Shown one piece after another: positions 1 through 10,700 of a stretch of DNA of 64,000 bases; position 1 is the first letter of the stretch; every line of letters begins with the position of its first letter. The stretch is from NCBI GenBank assembly GCA_949825065.1, contig OX463848.1, positions 41,186,766-41,250,765 on the forward strand, given 5' to 3'. Under the pieces are notes generated by a model that searched no databases, had not been told where the DNA came from, and saw only the letters and a list, made by a program, of their open reading frames with translations. The position numbers were made by a program, and so were the translations under genes. This DNA comes from Odontocerum albicorne (Eukaryota > Arthropoda > Insecta > Trichoptera > Odontoceridae).

Positions 1-360
1 CTTGTGACGTCGATTGCCAGCTGTCTTTCGCTCTTTTGGGAGGTCGTCCTGGAGATCTGTTTGCTCTGGAGATACTGTCCCTTGCCATTTTTGGTTCCGC
101 CATTCTGGATACATGTTCGTTCCAGAACTTGCTTCTGTGTCATCCCCATCTGACAATATCTTCAACTTCGCACATCCTTCGGATTTCTGTGTTTCGTACT
201 CTATCACGAAAGGTATTGCCAGCGATACTCCTGAGTTCCTTCATTTCGCTGGTTTGAAGGAGATTTTTGGTTCTGACAGTGTCGACTCTGGACTCTATGC
301 TGTGTGTCATTATAGGACGGACACAGGTCTTGTATATCCTCACCTTGCTTTGGATGTTCA
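1..360 (-). mobile_element. Non-LTR retrotransposon (family F), RT C-terminal end
   Basis: The minus strand encodes the region that follows the reverse transcriptase domain in endonuclease/RT LINEs. It reads VRIYKTCVRPIMTHSIE, then TKNLLQTSEMKELRSIAG, then RDRVRNTEIRRMCEVEDIV. After the track stop the same strand continues with a proline- and arginine-rich end (SPGRPPKRAK). Related copies lie at 15345-15862 (minus) and 27058-27455 (plus). The catalytic YADD part is absent, so this is a 5'-truncated and also window-truncated dead copy. Assignment to a LINE is firm; the clade is not. Confidence 0.75.
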
Positions 361-449
361 TATATTTTTTTCCCAGATAGGGTTATTTCTTTTTTTGGGT
401 TACAATCCTAGGATTGGTCTGCATCAAGCACTCGATCCATCCACTCATC

Positions 450-590
450 ACTTGCTTCTGTGTCGTCCCCATCTGACAATATCTTCAACTTCGCACATCC
501 TTCGGATTTCTGTGTTTCGTACTCTATCACGAAAGGTATTGCCAGCGATACTCCTGAGTACCTTCATTTCGCTTTTAGAAAATATTCTGT
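450..590 (-). mobile_element. Duplicated segment of the family-F LINE
   Basis: Bases 450-573 repeat 127-250 almost exactly, at a constant offset of 323 bp and in the same orientation. Only a few substitutions separate them. This is a local tandem-type duplication of part of the dead LINE end. It could instead be a second insertion truncated at the same place, which is less likely. Confidence 0.75.
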
Positions 591-1085
591 TTTATCAATA
601 AATCTAATCAACTTACTAACATTGCTGGCAACCCCTAAATTTGGTGAATAGCCATTAAAAATAACAGGCTGCAATAAATTTACAAGTACAAACAATTTCC
701 TTTTTTGATTAACTTATAGCAAAATAAATTATTATGTTGTTTGAAAATAAATTTAATAATGAATTGTGTTGTTATTCTCCAAGGATTCGTTATAAAGGAA
801 TGCCCAGCTATCAATTTGTTATTTTAATATAATAATATGAATTAGCATTTTGAAATATACAAGCGATAAAGACGAGTTGAAAATATTAATAAGGTCAAAT
901 TAAAAATACAGGAGTTTTTCCTTTCACTGACTTTATATTAATCCATTAAATTTTAAGACTAGATTTCAGGACTAAGTGCTTTTCAGCAGATCGGAATATA
1001 CTTGATATAAATATACAATAAAATATAAGTTTCGATTATCTTTTTTAATTTCCATAGAAAATCGGTATCCTTTCCTAAAGTAAAA
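591..1085. other. AT-rich intergenic DNA
   Basis: No coding region, inverted repeat or recognisable mobile element is visible here. Confidence 0.5.
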
Positions 1086-1259
1086 AAAAACATAAAGATG
1101 CGTGAGACTCTCGCACTGTAGAAGTGAAACTTCTTAGCTCCTCGGAAAAGTTTTTTTTATGTATTGCTTTTTTTCCATTTGTTAATGATTTTTTGTAGAA
1201 TTAAGAAATGGTTGTGTGGAATTTAATTCTAGAAAATCTCTCTTAATTAAATGAAAATA

Positions 1260-1798
1260 TATAATTTTTTTTATTTTTTATAATAAATTATAATAATTTG
1301 AATAATAAATAATAATTTAAATCATAATATAATACACTTAATAATATTACATTTATATTCTTTAATATTTAATAAATTAATATTTTTATGTTATTATTAA
1401 TTATTAAATTAATTATTTAATTATTATTATATTATTTTTATTATATTATTAATAATATTATACTATATTATTTATTAATTTTATTATAATATAATAATAA
1501 TTAATTATTAACATAAAAGTATTATTATAATTATATGTTAAATATAAATTATACATTAAATAAATATTAAATATATGAATATAAAAATAAAACACAATAT
1601 AACAAAAAAATTTAAATTTGAATAATATTTTTTACAATAACATAATATACTTAATAATATTAAAATACGTAATAATTATTATTAATAATAAATAATTATT
1701 AATATTTAAATAATTAATAATAATTTATTAATAAATAAAATATATAATAATATTAAATAAAAATGTAATAATAATTTAATAATAAAAATATAACACAC
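1260..1798. repeat. Low-complexity AT island
   Basis: About 540 bp made almost only of A and T, mostly TAA/TTA/ATT combinations with many short inverted repeats. G and C are very rare across the block. Just outside it, AAGTGAAACTTCT occurs in opposite orientations (near 1118-1133 on plus and 1848-1862 on minus), so the island may be the core of a decayed inverted-repeat element. At 1876-1917 a roughly 22-bp segment (CCACAAGTATGATATTTT) is tandemly duplicated. Confidence 0.6.
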
Positions 1799-1924
1799 CG
1801 TTTCACTTTTCGTGACATTCAGGCCAATTTGCCATACCGCGCCTATAGAAGTTTCACTTAAAAAAAAAGTTCCTACCACAAGTATGATATTTTCATTCCA
1901 CAAGTATGATATTTTCCTTGATCA

Positions 1925-2345
1925 AATTGCCATGATGACTTCCATGGCGCGTTTGGTGAGTTCGTAAAACTTCAAAATAGGTTTTTTGGAATAATTTAGA
2001 CATTTTTGGTTAATTTTACCATATTGTCGTGGACGGGGGTTTTCGATATTCTCAGCATATTAGCAATCTATGGTAATTATATATCAAAGCCTTTGATTCA
2101 TTCATCATCAGTGATAATCGGTCTTCCATAGCGAGAACCATTTTTGAGTGTCGTGTAACCATTACGGATTTTTTTAAACCTAAATTAAACTACACGATCA
2201 CTTACTGTATCGTCACCCTGCACTGTTCAAATATGTTTCTTGTTTGTGTCACATTTTTTTCTTAGCGTTAGTTAAAACCATAATGCGTCGAAAAATGATT
2301 TATTCATCTTCAAAAGGACGCTAATAAACCGCTACAACATTGGGT
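1925..2345 (-). pseudogene. Decayed mariner-type transposase, N-terminal helix-turn-helix part
   Basis: On the minus strand, broken frames give a mariner DNA-binding domain. SRYGRPIITDDE matches the typical linker 'RSGRP...DD', and IANMLRISKTPVHDNMVKL matches the second helix-turn-helix ('ELA..L.IS.STVH.HL.KLG' in the family). Several stops and frameshifts interrupt it, and the catalytic DDE/D part is not seen. In the family this domain binds the inverted terminal repeats. It is a fossil with no capacity to make a protein. Confidence 0.6.
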
Positions 2346-2430
2346 AAACCATTTCGAAAAATATGAAAATCATTTTTGAAGTGAACAATTTTTTAATAGT
2401 CATAACCACATAGTAAATAATAATAGATAA

Positions 2431-2600
2431 AAATAAATAAATATAGGTTTATTGATAGCATAATTATATATTTAAATATAGTACAATCCATAAAGACATA
2501 CGAGTATATATCTCATGATAAATATCAGGAAATATATTGAAAAGAGAAGCTACCCAAAGGTCTCATCTCATAACACCCCATTTTGGCCGAGATACATCTC
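2431..2600. repeat. Dispersed repeat, copy 1 (one 32-bp-like monomer)
   Basis: It begins AAATAAATAAATATAGGTT, passes a single TATATCTC-type monomer at about 2505-2535, and continues to a segment containing GGTCTCATCTCATAAC. The same start recurs at 2748, where the monomer is expanded to about eight copies. The AAATAAATAAAT edge resembles a LINE or SINE 3' tail, but I could not identify the element. Confidence 0.45.
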
Positions 2601-2747
2601 ACCAATATAGGGTGAGCCCAGCCACGAGGACACCCGATGTTTATCAGCACACACTCTTGTACATGTAGATTAAGAAGAAAAGAAAACACAGAAAATAAAT
2701 AAATGACATAAAAAGGTTAACTTACAAATACTATCTCAGATTAATTC

Positions 2748-3115
2748 AAATAAATAAATATAGGTTCTTTGACAGCAAAATAGTGTGTAAAAGAATAAAT
2801 TTATTCCGAAATCGCACATATATCTCAAAATAAACTACAGAAATTATCCATATATCTCAAAATAAACTACAGAAATCACTCATATATCTCAAAATAAACT
2901 ACATAAGTCACCCATATATCTCAAAATAAACTACAGAAATCACCCATATATCTCAAAATAAACTACAGAAATCACTCATATATCTCAAAATAAACTACAG
3001 AAATCACCCATATATCTCATAATAAACTACAGAAATCACCCATATATCTCAAAATAAACTGCAGAAAATACATTTAAGAGAGAATCTAGTAAAAAATCAG
3101 CTCATCCCACAACGT
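2748..3115. repeat. Dispersed repeat, copy 2, carrying a 32-bp tandem array
   Basis: After the shared AAATAAATAAATATAGGTT start, a 32-bp unit (core TATATCTCAAAATAAACTAC) repeats about eight times. TATCTC recurs at 2821, 2853, 2885, 2917, 2949, 2981, 3013 and 3045. Monomers differ by one to three bases. The flank after the array (AAGAGAGAATCT, then CTCATCCCACAAC) resembles the flank of the one-monomer copy at 2431. Confidence 0.75.
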
Positions 3116-4190
3116 CTAGAAATACGAAACTTCTTTCTTAATAATCCAATATTTTTACTGTTTTTTTTAACCATAAAACCACCGTTTTAAAATATAACGT
3201 CTTCAAAGCAAAATTCATCAATGCCATATAAAACCGAGGAAATTTGTTCAAATAACGGTAAAATACTCAATCAGAGAATAGAAATAAATTCTATAAAAAG
3301 GTTGTTTCGGGTCAATAGTTGATAAAAGGTTGTTTTGGATCAAACGTAAATGTAAATTGAAAAGATCCATATTTCTAGAACCGTCACAATCCAATAAAAG
3401 CGTCAAAGGCTGAGGCTGATGCTGATGCGGAGCTCATTTCAATAATTTTGACCGAGCAAATCAAATTTGAAAATTTGCGCAGCCCTCGCAAAGGTTTCGC
3501 AAATAATACAACCTCTTCATTAAACGGGACATTGTGTCCTTTCAGAGAAATTACCCGCTGAAATATGCAAAGAGAGAGGGAAAATCCTATTTACCTCACC
3601 ATGAAGTTGAATATATTTTAATTCATTTAAAATTTAATCATAATACTAAATAAAAATAAAACATTTTATAATAAAAATCAAAGGAAACTTTATACCAGTA
3701 TAGTGCCTTTCCGAGAGCAGAGTATTCTCAAGTCCGCTTTAACTCGAAATTCGAACCCGCTATTATTATAATGATGTATATACTCGTATATTTATTCTAG
3801 TTTTAATGGTAAATACATCGCAGACCTATAAATTCTACATTTATAATAAAATAATGTGGATTCAAATTGTATTAATACTAAAACGTCTGCACCTGTGGTT
3901 TTCTCACTGAGTAAGCGGGCGGTTCCAATTGAATTCAGTTCCATACTACTTTTACTCTTAGACCATATTATGTTTGTCTGTAGCTTTTAAGCTGAATGCT
4001 ATAAATTATTAAAGCTCCATTAAACAACACCAAATAAGCGCTATATAGAAGCCTCGAATGATTTAGGCACTTTTTATAAATTAATGATTGAGTAGCTGAG
4101 ACAGTTTTAAAAAAAAATGTTGGGAATCTGATAACACATCGAAACACTGAAGACTGTGTAGCGTACCTACGTCCCCTAAATAAAATTGAA
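3116..4190. other. Unassigned AT-rich DNA
   Basis: There are only short ORFs without recognisable domains. A small direct duplication (AAAAGGTTGTTT) occurs at about 3298 and 3326. I see no mobile-element signature. Confidence 0.45.
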
Positions 4191-4199
4191 TTGTCAACA

Positions 4200-4691
4200 T
4201 AAGTTATTGTCAATATTGTAAACATACAGGGTCAACGACCGATGAATTATTTACAATTGTCACAAACAAAACGTCAACAATGTTTACTCACAAATATTTA
4301 CGTTCTGTCTCGGCAAATAAATATCCTACCGTCAATCAGTGCACGCGCAAGAGTGAGACAAAGTATGTATCGCGGGCATATTCACTCACTACTATAAAAT
4401 ACCTACTTGTAGACAAATAAAGATTATTATTCATTCAACTGTCAAGACTTGTTATTATTTACCCGCTATTCACTTTCGCTTTTATCCGCATTCCTGAGTT
4501 TTATATTTAAAATAAACACAAATCAAAATCATCACGACGTATCAAGATAAGCAACTCGCTACATTGATGACCCTGAACGAAAAGGAACGCAGAATTCGAC
4601 TAAAACGAATATAGCGATGTCAACATCAACATCATCAGCACGTCCTAATAGGACACATGCTACATTGATAACGAACATCGCTACAACTGCA
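4200..4691 (+). mobile_element. Partial LTR retrotransposon: LTR, primer-binding-like site, start of gag-like ORF
   Basis: The order of signals fits an LTR and leader. A TATAAA box lies at 4393-4398, an AATAAA polyadenylation signal at 4416-4421, then the purine-rich leader and a primer-binding-like stretch TTGATGACCCTGAACG at about 4564-4579. An ATG at 4617 opens a short serine/threonine-rich frame (MSTSTSSARPN) that runs straight into the family-E LINE at about 4692. The outer LTR edge is not fixed because no second LTR is present. Gypsy-type is my guess from the leader; a solo or truncated relic is what is seen. Confidence 0.45.
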
Positions 4692-5125
4692 TTGATTGCT
4701 CCTTTATATAAAGATGAAGGTGCAAGAATAGAGTGAAGAAGTTATAGAGCCATAAGTTAGCTGAGCGTAGTAAGTCAACTGTTCGGAATAATTCTGCTAG
4801 AACTAGTTAGAAAGATAGTGTGGGATGATCTTTTAAGTGGAAGAGGATGCATGCGTGGATTAAATTATCTCTTTGCGTATGCTTGTGGAAAAATGTATAG
4901 CAAAAAATTAAAAAGTATATTGTGTGTTTGTGGACTTATGATCTTGAGTTAAGAGCATACTATACGACGGCGTGATAAGCACAAAGCTATGGAAAGTATT
5001 GAATGAATATGGTGTTGAGCGTAAACTAATTGATATTGTGTTATTATACTCTGAAAGTAGAGCATGTATTAGAGTGAATGGTATCTTGAATGAATGGTTT
5101 AATTTATCGAAAGGGGTAAAATAAA
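4692..5125 (+). mobile_element. Decayed LINE (family E), RT palm part
   Basis: Broken reading frames resemble the front of an endonuclease/RT-type polymerase. APLYKDEGARIE fits the usual 'PLYK.KGD...C.NYRGISLLS'. GRGCMRGLNYLFAYACGK fits 'GRGC.DQIFAL...CEK'. YGVERKLIDIVLLYSESRA and then ILNEWFNLSKGVK follow. Stops and frameshifts are frequent. The same copy resumes at 5994 and again at 7022, after insertions of families A and D. Confidence 0.65.
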
Positions 5126-5993
5126 TTAGGTAAGCCGAAGGATCTTCTTCAGCCTTTATTTCCTTAAAGTGTGGCAAAGATTCCTTCCTACTTAAACCAA
5201 AATTTTACTCGTACAATCTCTGCTCTTTCCGATTCTGGACTATGCGGACGTAGGTTACTTGGATGTTACAGAGGAACATCTGGACAAATTACAGCGTCTT
5301 CAAAATGTGTGTCTAAGATTTATTTTCAACCTACGAAAGCACGATCATATAACTTCATACCAGAAGGCATTGAACTGGTTGAATGTTAGAAATAGACGCC
5401 AAATTCACATATTGTCTCTATTCTATAATATATCCTTAACTGTCCCGCCTCCGTCTCTTATCTCGCCGAAAATTTTCAGCGTCTTTCCAATAATCGATTA
5501 GCGCTACGCTCAAACAAAGATTGTCTATTGGTCTTTCCAGTTCACCACTCCTCTTTTTTTTTACGTCGTCGTTTACTGTCCATGCAGTGAGACTCTGAAA
5601 TCAGTTACAAACCAATATAAGACTTCCTCCATCCTTGGTATGTTTTAAGAAGCGACTGAAAAAATCTTAATTTCTAGTCAGTAAAATAACGTTTTTCATT
5701 CCTGATTTTTCTTTTCCTTTCCGCTCCACCATCCCTTCCTTGCCTTTTTATTGATGATATCTCACTTTATATGAAAAATAATATTTAGGTTATTGTCCGT
5801 CTCTGTGGGGTTCGTAGGCATATGCTCACGTATGTGTTTATGGATTTCGTGGGAATGGATAGTCATTTGAATGATTTATGCAACCACGTAACTTGCTTCA
5901 TTTACTTTTTTCTGGTTGGTTGGAAGAATTGCCGCCTGGCAATAAGCCCGTCAGATTTTATTTGCAATAAAAGTGATAAATAAATAAATAAAG
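5126..5993 (+). mobile_element. Non-LTR retrotransposon (family A), thumb domain and 3' tail
   Basis: The plus strand encodes the post-RT thumb region of a CR1/jockey-like LINE: FPILDYADVGYLDV, then LDKLQRLQNVCLRFIFNLRK, then WLNVRNRRQIHILSLFYNI. One or two frameshifts are present. A ~300-bp noncoding tail follows, with TTGGTTGGAAGA and the CCTGGCAATAAGCCCG block, ending in AAATAAATAAATAAA at 5978-5993. It is a 5'-truncated copy inserted into the family-E LINE. This family is the commonest LINE in the window. Confidence 0.75.
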
Positions 5994-6420
5994 TAAACAT
6001 GCGTTATTTAACCCAGGTTATTTAATATTTATTTAGATTCATGTGTGAATGAACTACAGAGGTGAATTGGTGACATACAAATTGTCAAAAGGAAAGTATG
6101 AGTATTGGTGACAAAGAGAAGATATGGTATTGCTAGGGGAGAGTGAAGATAAATAGTTGAGTATCAAAAGTAAATTGTATGAAAGATGTGAAGAAAAACA
6201 TATGAAAATGAATGTTGCGAAATTCAAAGTAACGGTGATAGAAAAGTGTGAAAGGATATAAGTAAATGCGACATTTGGGTGAAAAACGAAAGATTGTAAC
6301 AGATGTAGGAATTCTGATATTTAGGTAGTATATTCTCAGATAATGGAAGAGTTAAGAGAAATATCAAACGGCGTGTAGCGTTAGGCAACAAAGTCAACGG
6401 GGCATTAAACATATATAATT
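5994..6420 (+). mobile_element. Family-E LINE, middle part
   Basis: This continues the LINE interrupted at 5125. Translation gives MVLLGESEDK (family 'AVLLAESE..L', just after the YADD box), then YERCEEKHMKMNVAKFKV (family 'VCER..LKVNV.KSKVM'). A region near 6340-6400 matches the 11.6-kb copy (AGATAATGG...GAGAAATATC, then CAACGGGGCATTAAA). Multiple stops mark it as dead. Confidence 0.6.
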
Positions 6421-7021
6421 TATTTATTTATTATTACACATGACAAGAAATATACACAATTTGAGAAAAACAACAGATAATTTGATTTGGACATACAATT
6501 TAAATGGATCTGGGTTTGTTGCCTTTCATTTGTTGTATCGCCAGTAAACTAGGCTTTTGCCTGTATCTCACTGAGGATATTTAGCATGAGAAAAATAAAT
6601 CGATACTTCTTTCCGATTTTCGATTACACAAAAACAAAACCCCGTTGCACGCTCTCATCAATACAACTACAACTGTGACACTTAACTACAACTGGAAACA
6701 TCTTGCGAAATTCAACTCCTCACACATCATCACTCCAGAAAGACCAAAAATATTCATCCCACACTATACCGCACACAATCATAAGAATAAAAATTAAAAT
6801 CAAAACAAAATTTAAAAAAAAAAAAAAAATACAAAGAAACACAAATACAAAAACAACCAAAATTAAAACAACAAGAAGAAACCCACACTCACGAGCTTAC
6901 ATAAATCCCTTCCACTCGTCATTCATCCTGAAAGCCCAAGTACTCAAAATCCTGTCGCAATAACAACCACGCTCCGATCGACTGTCTAAATGGTTTTCCT
7001 ACCTTTACCTTTATTGAAGTC
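6421..7021 (-). mobile_element. Family-D retrotransposon, 5'-truncated copy
   Basis: It aligns along its length with 43214-43793, the 3' end of the intact family-D element: GGATCTGGGTTTGTTGCC, then CCTGTATCTCACTGAGG, then the last ~30 codons of the RT ORF (TTCATCCTGAAAGCCCAAG on the plus strand). The 3' end lies at 6421 beside TTTATTTATTTA on the plus strand, and the 5' truncation is at about 7021. It sits inside the family-E LINE. I could not define a target duplication. Confidence 0.75.
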
Positions 7022-7484
7022 GAAATCGAAACTAACATTATCAAAGTCTGCTAAGACGATAGTCCGCAATTTTATTTTGGTGACAACTTTGAAATATGGG
7101 AGTAAATCGAGGATATGGAAAAATACTTAAAAAGACTTAACAAATGCTGCGGAGATGCGTGCATTGAGAAGAATACACGGAGTGACAATGTGTGATAGAA
7201 TACGGAATGAAATGAAAAGAGATGAATATGAACTAAAGGCTGTTGTGTTACATAAGATGAATAAGAGTGTGTTGCGATAGTTTGAAATGAAAAGAGATGA
7301 TTATGAACTAAAGGCTGTTGTATTACGTAAGATGAATAAGAGTGTGTTGCGATAGTTTGGGCATGTAGAACGAATAAATAACTAACTAACAAAACAGATA
7401 TACAGTACAGATGTAAATGGAAGGTGTAAGAGGGAGCCATGGAGGCATGATTGGGTAAAGTGAATTATATTTTAAAAGAAGGAA
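7022..7484 (+). mobile_element. Family-E LINE, C-terminal part with internal duplication
   Basis: The translated remnant reads MRALRRIHGVTMCDRIRN, with DEYELKAVVLHKMNKSVLR and FGHVERIN following. This is the 'CLR...G.....DR.RNEE' to 'WFGHVERM' region of the family. A segment of roughly 70 bp (AAAAGAGATGATTATGAAC and its neighbour) is tandemly duplicated at about 7215-7355. The expected 3' tail is missing and satellite sequence starts instead at about 7490. Confidence 0.6.
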
Positions 7485-7489
7485 ATGTA

Positions 7490-8665
7490 TAATCACACTC
7501 AAAAGGGATTGCCTATAGTTATTATTATACAGCTTACAAAGAATATGATAAAACAAACGGTAAAACACTTTTATCATCACTTCATCAATGCAACTATTCA
7601 GTTTTATATGAAACATTTATTAAATGAATATAATTGTGTTTGTTCGCAAAAGGGATTGCCTATAGTTATTATTATACAGCTTACAAATAATATGCTAAAA
7701 CAAACGGTACACCACTTTTACCATCACTTCATCAATGCAACTTTTCAGATTAAAATGAAACATTTATTAAATGAATATAATTGTGTTTGTTCGCAAAAGG
7801 GATTGCCTATAGTTATTATTATACAGCTTACAAACAATATGCTAAAACAAACGGTACAACACTTTGACCACCACTTCATCAATGCAACTTTTCAGATTAA
7901 AATGAAACATTTATTAAATAAATATAATTGTGTTTGTTCGCAAAAGCGATTACCTATAGTTATTATTATACAGCTTACAAACAATATGCTAAAACAAACG
8001 GTACAACACTTTTATCATCACTTCATCAATGCAACTATTCAGTTTAATATGAAACATTTATTAAATGAATATAATTGTGTTTGTTCGCAAAAGGGATTGC
8101 CTATAGTTTTTATTATACAGCTTACAAACAATATGCTTAAACAAACGGTACAACACTTTTATCATCACTGCAACTATTCAGTTCAATATGAAACATTTAT
8201 TAAATGAGTATAATTGTGTTTGTTCGCAAAAGGGATTGCCTATAGTTATTATTATACAGCTTACAAACAATATGCTAAAACAAACGGTACAATACTTTTA
8301 TCATCACTTCATCAACGCAACTATTCAGTTTAATATGAAACATTTATTAAATGAATATAATTGTGTTTGTTCGCAAAAGGGATTGCCTATAGTTTTTATT
8401 ATACAGCTTACAAACAATATGCTTAAACAAACGGTACAACACTTTTATCATCACTGCAACTATTCAGTTCAATATGAAACATTTATTAAATGAGTATAAT
8501 TGTGTTTGTTCGCAAAAGGGATTGCCTATAGTTATTATTATACAGCTTACAAACAATATGCTAAAACAAACGGTACAATACTTTTATCATCACTTCATCA
8601 ACGCAACTATTCAGTTTAATATGAAACATTTATTAAATGAATATAATTATGTTTGTTCGCAAACA
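7490..8665 (+). repeat. 147-bp satellite array (8 units)
   Basis: AGGGATTGCCTATAG (one unit altered) recurs at 7504, 7651, 7798, 7945, 8092, 8231, 8378 and 8517. Five intervals are exactly 147 bp and two are 139 bp, where an 8-bp deletion removes part of TTCATCAAT. The last four units form a dimer (139+147 = 286 bp) that is itself duplicated. Because 147 is divisible by three, the array carries open frames of up to 240 codons. These follow from the period and I do not call a gene. Confidence 0.93.
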
Positions 8666-9115
8666 ATGTATTTAAATAATATATAAGTTTTTCATTATTG
8701 TCATTTGCTGCGATGGAGATAACTTTATTTTCAGCTTCGTAAGTTATAAAGTATACAGCCTTCATTTCATATCTCTCCATTTAAATATCTCTTACACGAA
8801 GGTAAACTTTTCAGTCTGATTACTTGCATAAGAATATTTTTACTTTTCCTTCTGTACTTTGCTTTAAATAGGGGTGACATTAGGGGTAGTCCGCCAATAT
8901 GCGACAATGAAAAATGCGATACATTTCATTACTTCGTATTCCTTGCGAGGTAGGTAGAGGGAACGAATCTTTATTCTTTTCAACTCAAGCATTAAATTAT
9001 CTCCGTTTAAAAATTGGTAAGACACATGTCTTCCAACCCAGGAATTATGGATTCAATATTCGTTGAAATCCAGATATTTTAAGAAGATTTCCAGTCTGAT
9101 TTTCACACATAAACA
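8666..9115. other. Unassigned DNA
   Basis: AT-rich, with no coding or repeat signature that I can recognise. Confidence 0.45.
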
Positions 9116-9119
9116 TAAT

Positions 9120-9830
9120 AAATCAACAATTTATAAACTGGGGCTGAACATGAACGTGAGTAAAACTAAGTTCATGGTGTTTGGCCGGCAGGATCACGCA
9201 AGAGCACGTCTTACATTGAACGGTGCTGATATAGAGGGGGTGGAAATATTTAAATACCTCAGGAGTATCCTAGTGGAAGACCTCGACCCAGAAACCGAAG
9301 TCAAGTGCAGAATTGAATCGTCTCGTGCGACATTTAATAAAATGAGAAGCGTATTCTGCGATGATAATCTAAACTTTAAACTTCGACAACGGTCAGTCAA
9401 ATGCTACTCTTGGTTAGTGTTATTGCATGGAGTGGAATCATGGACCCTCAAAGTTAGTAGTATGAACCGACTGGAAGCATTCGAAATGTGGATGCACCGG
9501 AGAATGCTACGGATACCGGGGACGGATACGGTCAGCAACACAAGGGTTCTTCAAAGAGCAAAAGTTGATAGAGTTTTTCACTAATATTAAAATTCGAAAG
9601 GTGTCCTACTTGGGTCATGTACTTAGAGGAGCAAAATACAAATAACTGCACCTGATCATCCAAGGCAAAATAGAAGGTCGAAGAGGTGTTGGCAAGAGGC
9701 AAATCTCCTGGTTCCGCAATATACGTGATTGGACTGGCATAAGGGGCGTTGGAGATCTTTTTCGGGCTGCCGGGGACAAAGATTTCTACTCTCAGTTATA
9801 TTCAACGTTGGGGGGATCTGAGATGTCGAT
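9120..9830 (+). mobile_element. Non-LTR retrotransposon (family B), post-RT region and 3' end
   Basis: The frame carries LGLNMNVSKTKFMVFGRQD, GVEIFKYLRSILVEDLDPE, VLLHGVESWTLKVSSMN, RLEAFEMWMHRRMLRIP and VLQRAKVDR. This is the usual order after the YADD box in endonuclease/RT LINEs. A frameshift near 9575 moves the reading to YIKIRKVSYLGHV-like sequence. The noncoding end (TTCAACGTTGGGGGGATCTG) matches other B copies. There is no catalytic domain: a 5'-truncated, dead copy. Confidence 0.8.
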
Positions 9831-9899
9831 TAGAGAGAAAATGTTCTTAGGATGAGACTCGTTGCTCAATTTGAGACTCGAAGCTCCATTGAGGAAGAC

Positions 9900-10130
9900 C
9901 AATGAAGTATGGTTAGATCAAATTTATAATATTTGAAAGAAAGAAATATAAGAAAGGAGAAGAAATGTAGAAGATGTTTGGATGCAGAAAAGGCGAAATA
10001 TAGTATGTGTGCCGTAACAGAAAATTCTGGTGCACTGTCTTCTCTGCATACTCAAGGAGTAACACTTGATCTAACCATACATTATTTTGTCTTCCTATCC
10101 AATGTCTTCAACTCTCATCTGTATTACGAA
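9900..10130 (+). mobile_element. Possible LINE C-terminal remnant
   Basis: Fragments such as ERRNVEDVWMQK resemble the last part of family-E polymerases. The reading frame is broken and the similarity is short, so this is only a suggestion. Confidence 0.25.
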
Positions 10131-10134
10131 TATA

Positions 10135-10540
10135 TTGGGTGTTAACATAAGTTGTGTCCGTTTTTTTTTTCAAATTTAAAAATGAGCACCAAAAGTAAAA
10201 CAAAATGGTAAAGGTTATACGTCATTCGAAAGAAAATTTTCTGCTCTACAAGATATTGTGTTTGCTTTTACGTTACACATATTATTTTATTTGATTACAA
10301 GCCTTCAAAATGGAATGTCAAGTAGACGAAAGTGAGCATTTTCGACACCTCCTTCTGTTCGCGTTCAATCGAGGGAATAAAGCTGCCAAAGCTGCTCGTG
10401 ATATTTGCAAAGTGTACGGTGAAGATGCTATGAATGAAAATACAGCTTGTCGATGGTTTTTGCGTTTCAAAGACGGTAATTTCGACCTGAAACACATGGA
10501 GCGTTCCGGACGACCAGTGCGGACGGACGAACAATTTAAA
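10135..10540 (+). mobile_element. Mariner-type transposon, 5' end and transposase N-terminus
   Basis: A TA dinucleotide at 10133-10134 is followed by TTGGGTGTTAACATAAG, a plausible mariner inverted terminal repeat. The ATG at 10310 opens a 77-codon frame. It contains HLLLFAFNRGNKAAKAARDI, ENTACRWFLRFKDGNFDL and RSGRPVRTDEQ, the first helix-turn-helix and linker of Mos1-like transposases. The frame stops where family-D sequence begins at about 10535, so the second DNA-binding motif and the DDD catalytic part are lost. In the family this domain binds the element ends. Confidence 0.75.
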
Positions 10541-10700
10541 TGAATCTGGGTTTGTTGCCTTTCATTTGTCGTGTCCCCAGTAAACTAGGTTTTTGCCTGT
10601 ATCTCAATGAGGACACAGCATGAAAAAATAAATCGACACTTCTTTCCGATTTTTGATCATATTAAACCCCATTGCACATTTTCATCAACTTGACAAATAT
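10536..10700 (-). mobile_element. Family-D retrotransposon 3' UTR fragment
   Basis: AATCTGGGTTTGTTGCC, then GTAAACTAGG and CTTCTTTCCGATTTTTGAT, match the 3' untranslated region of the family-D element at 43283-43440. Both ends are truncated: there is no poly(T) at the left edge. It replaces the missing part of the mariner gene. Confidence 0.75.

Noticed and set aside
1706..1903. 65-codon minus-strand frame
   Set aside because: Half of it is the AT island; the remainder shows no known domain.
7485..8207. 240-codon open frame in the 147-bp satellite
   Set aside because: The unit length is divisible by three, so the frame simply repeats a 49-residue block; the 139-bp units break it. No domain is recognisable.
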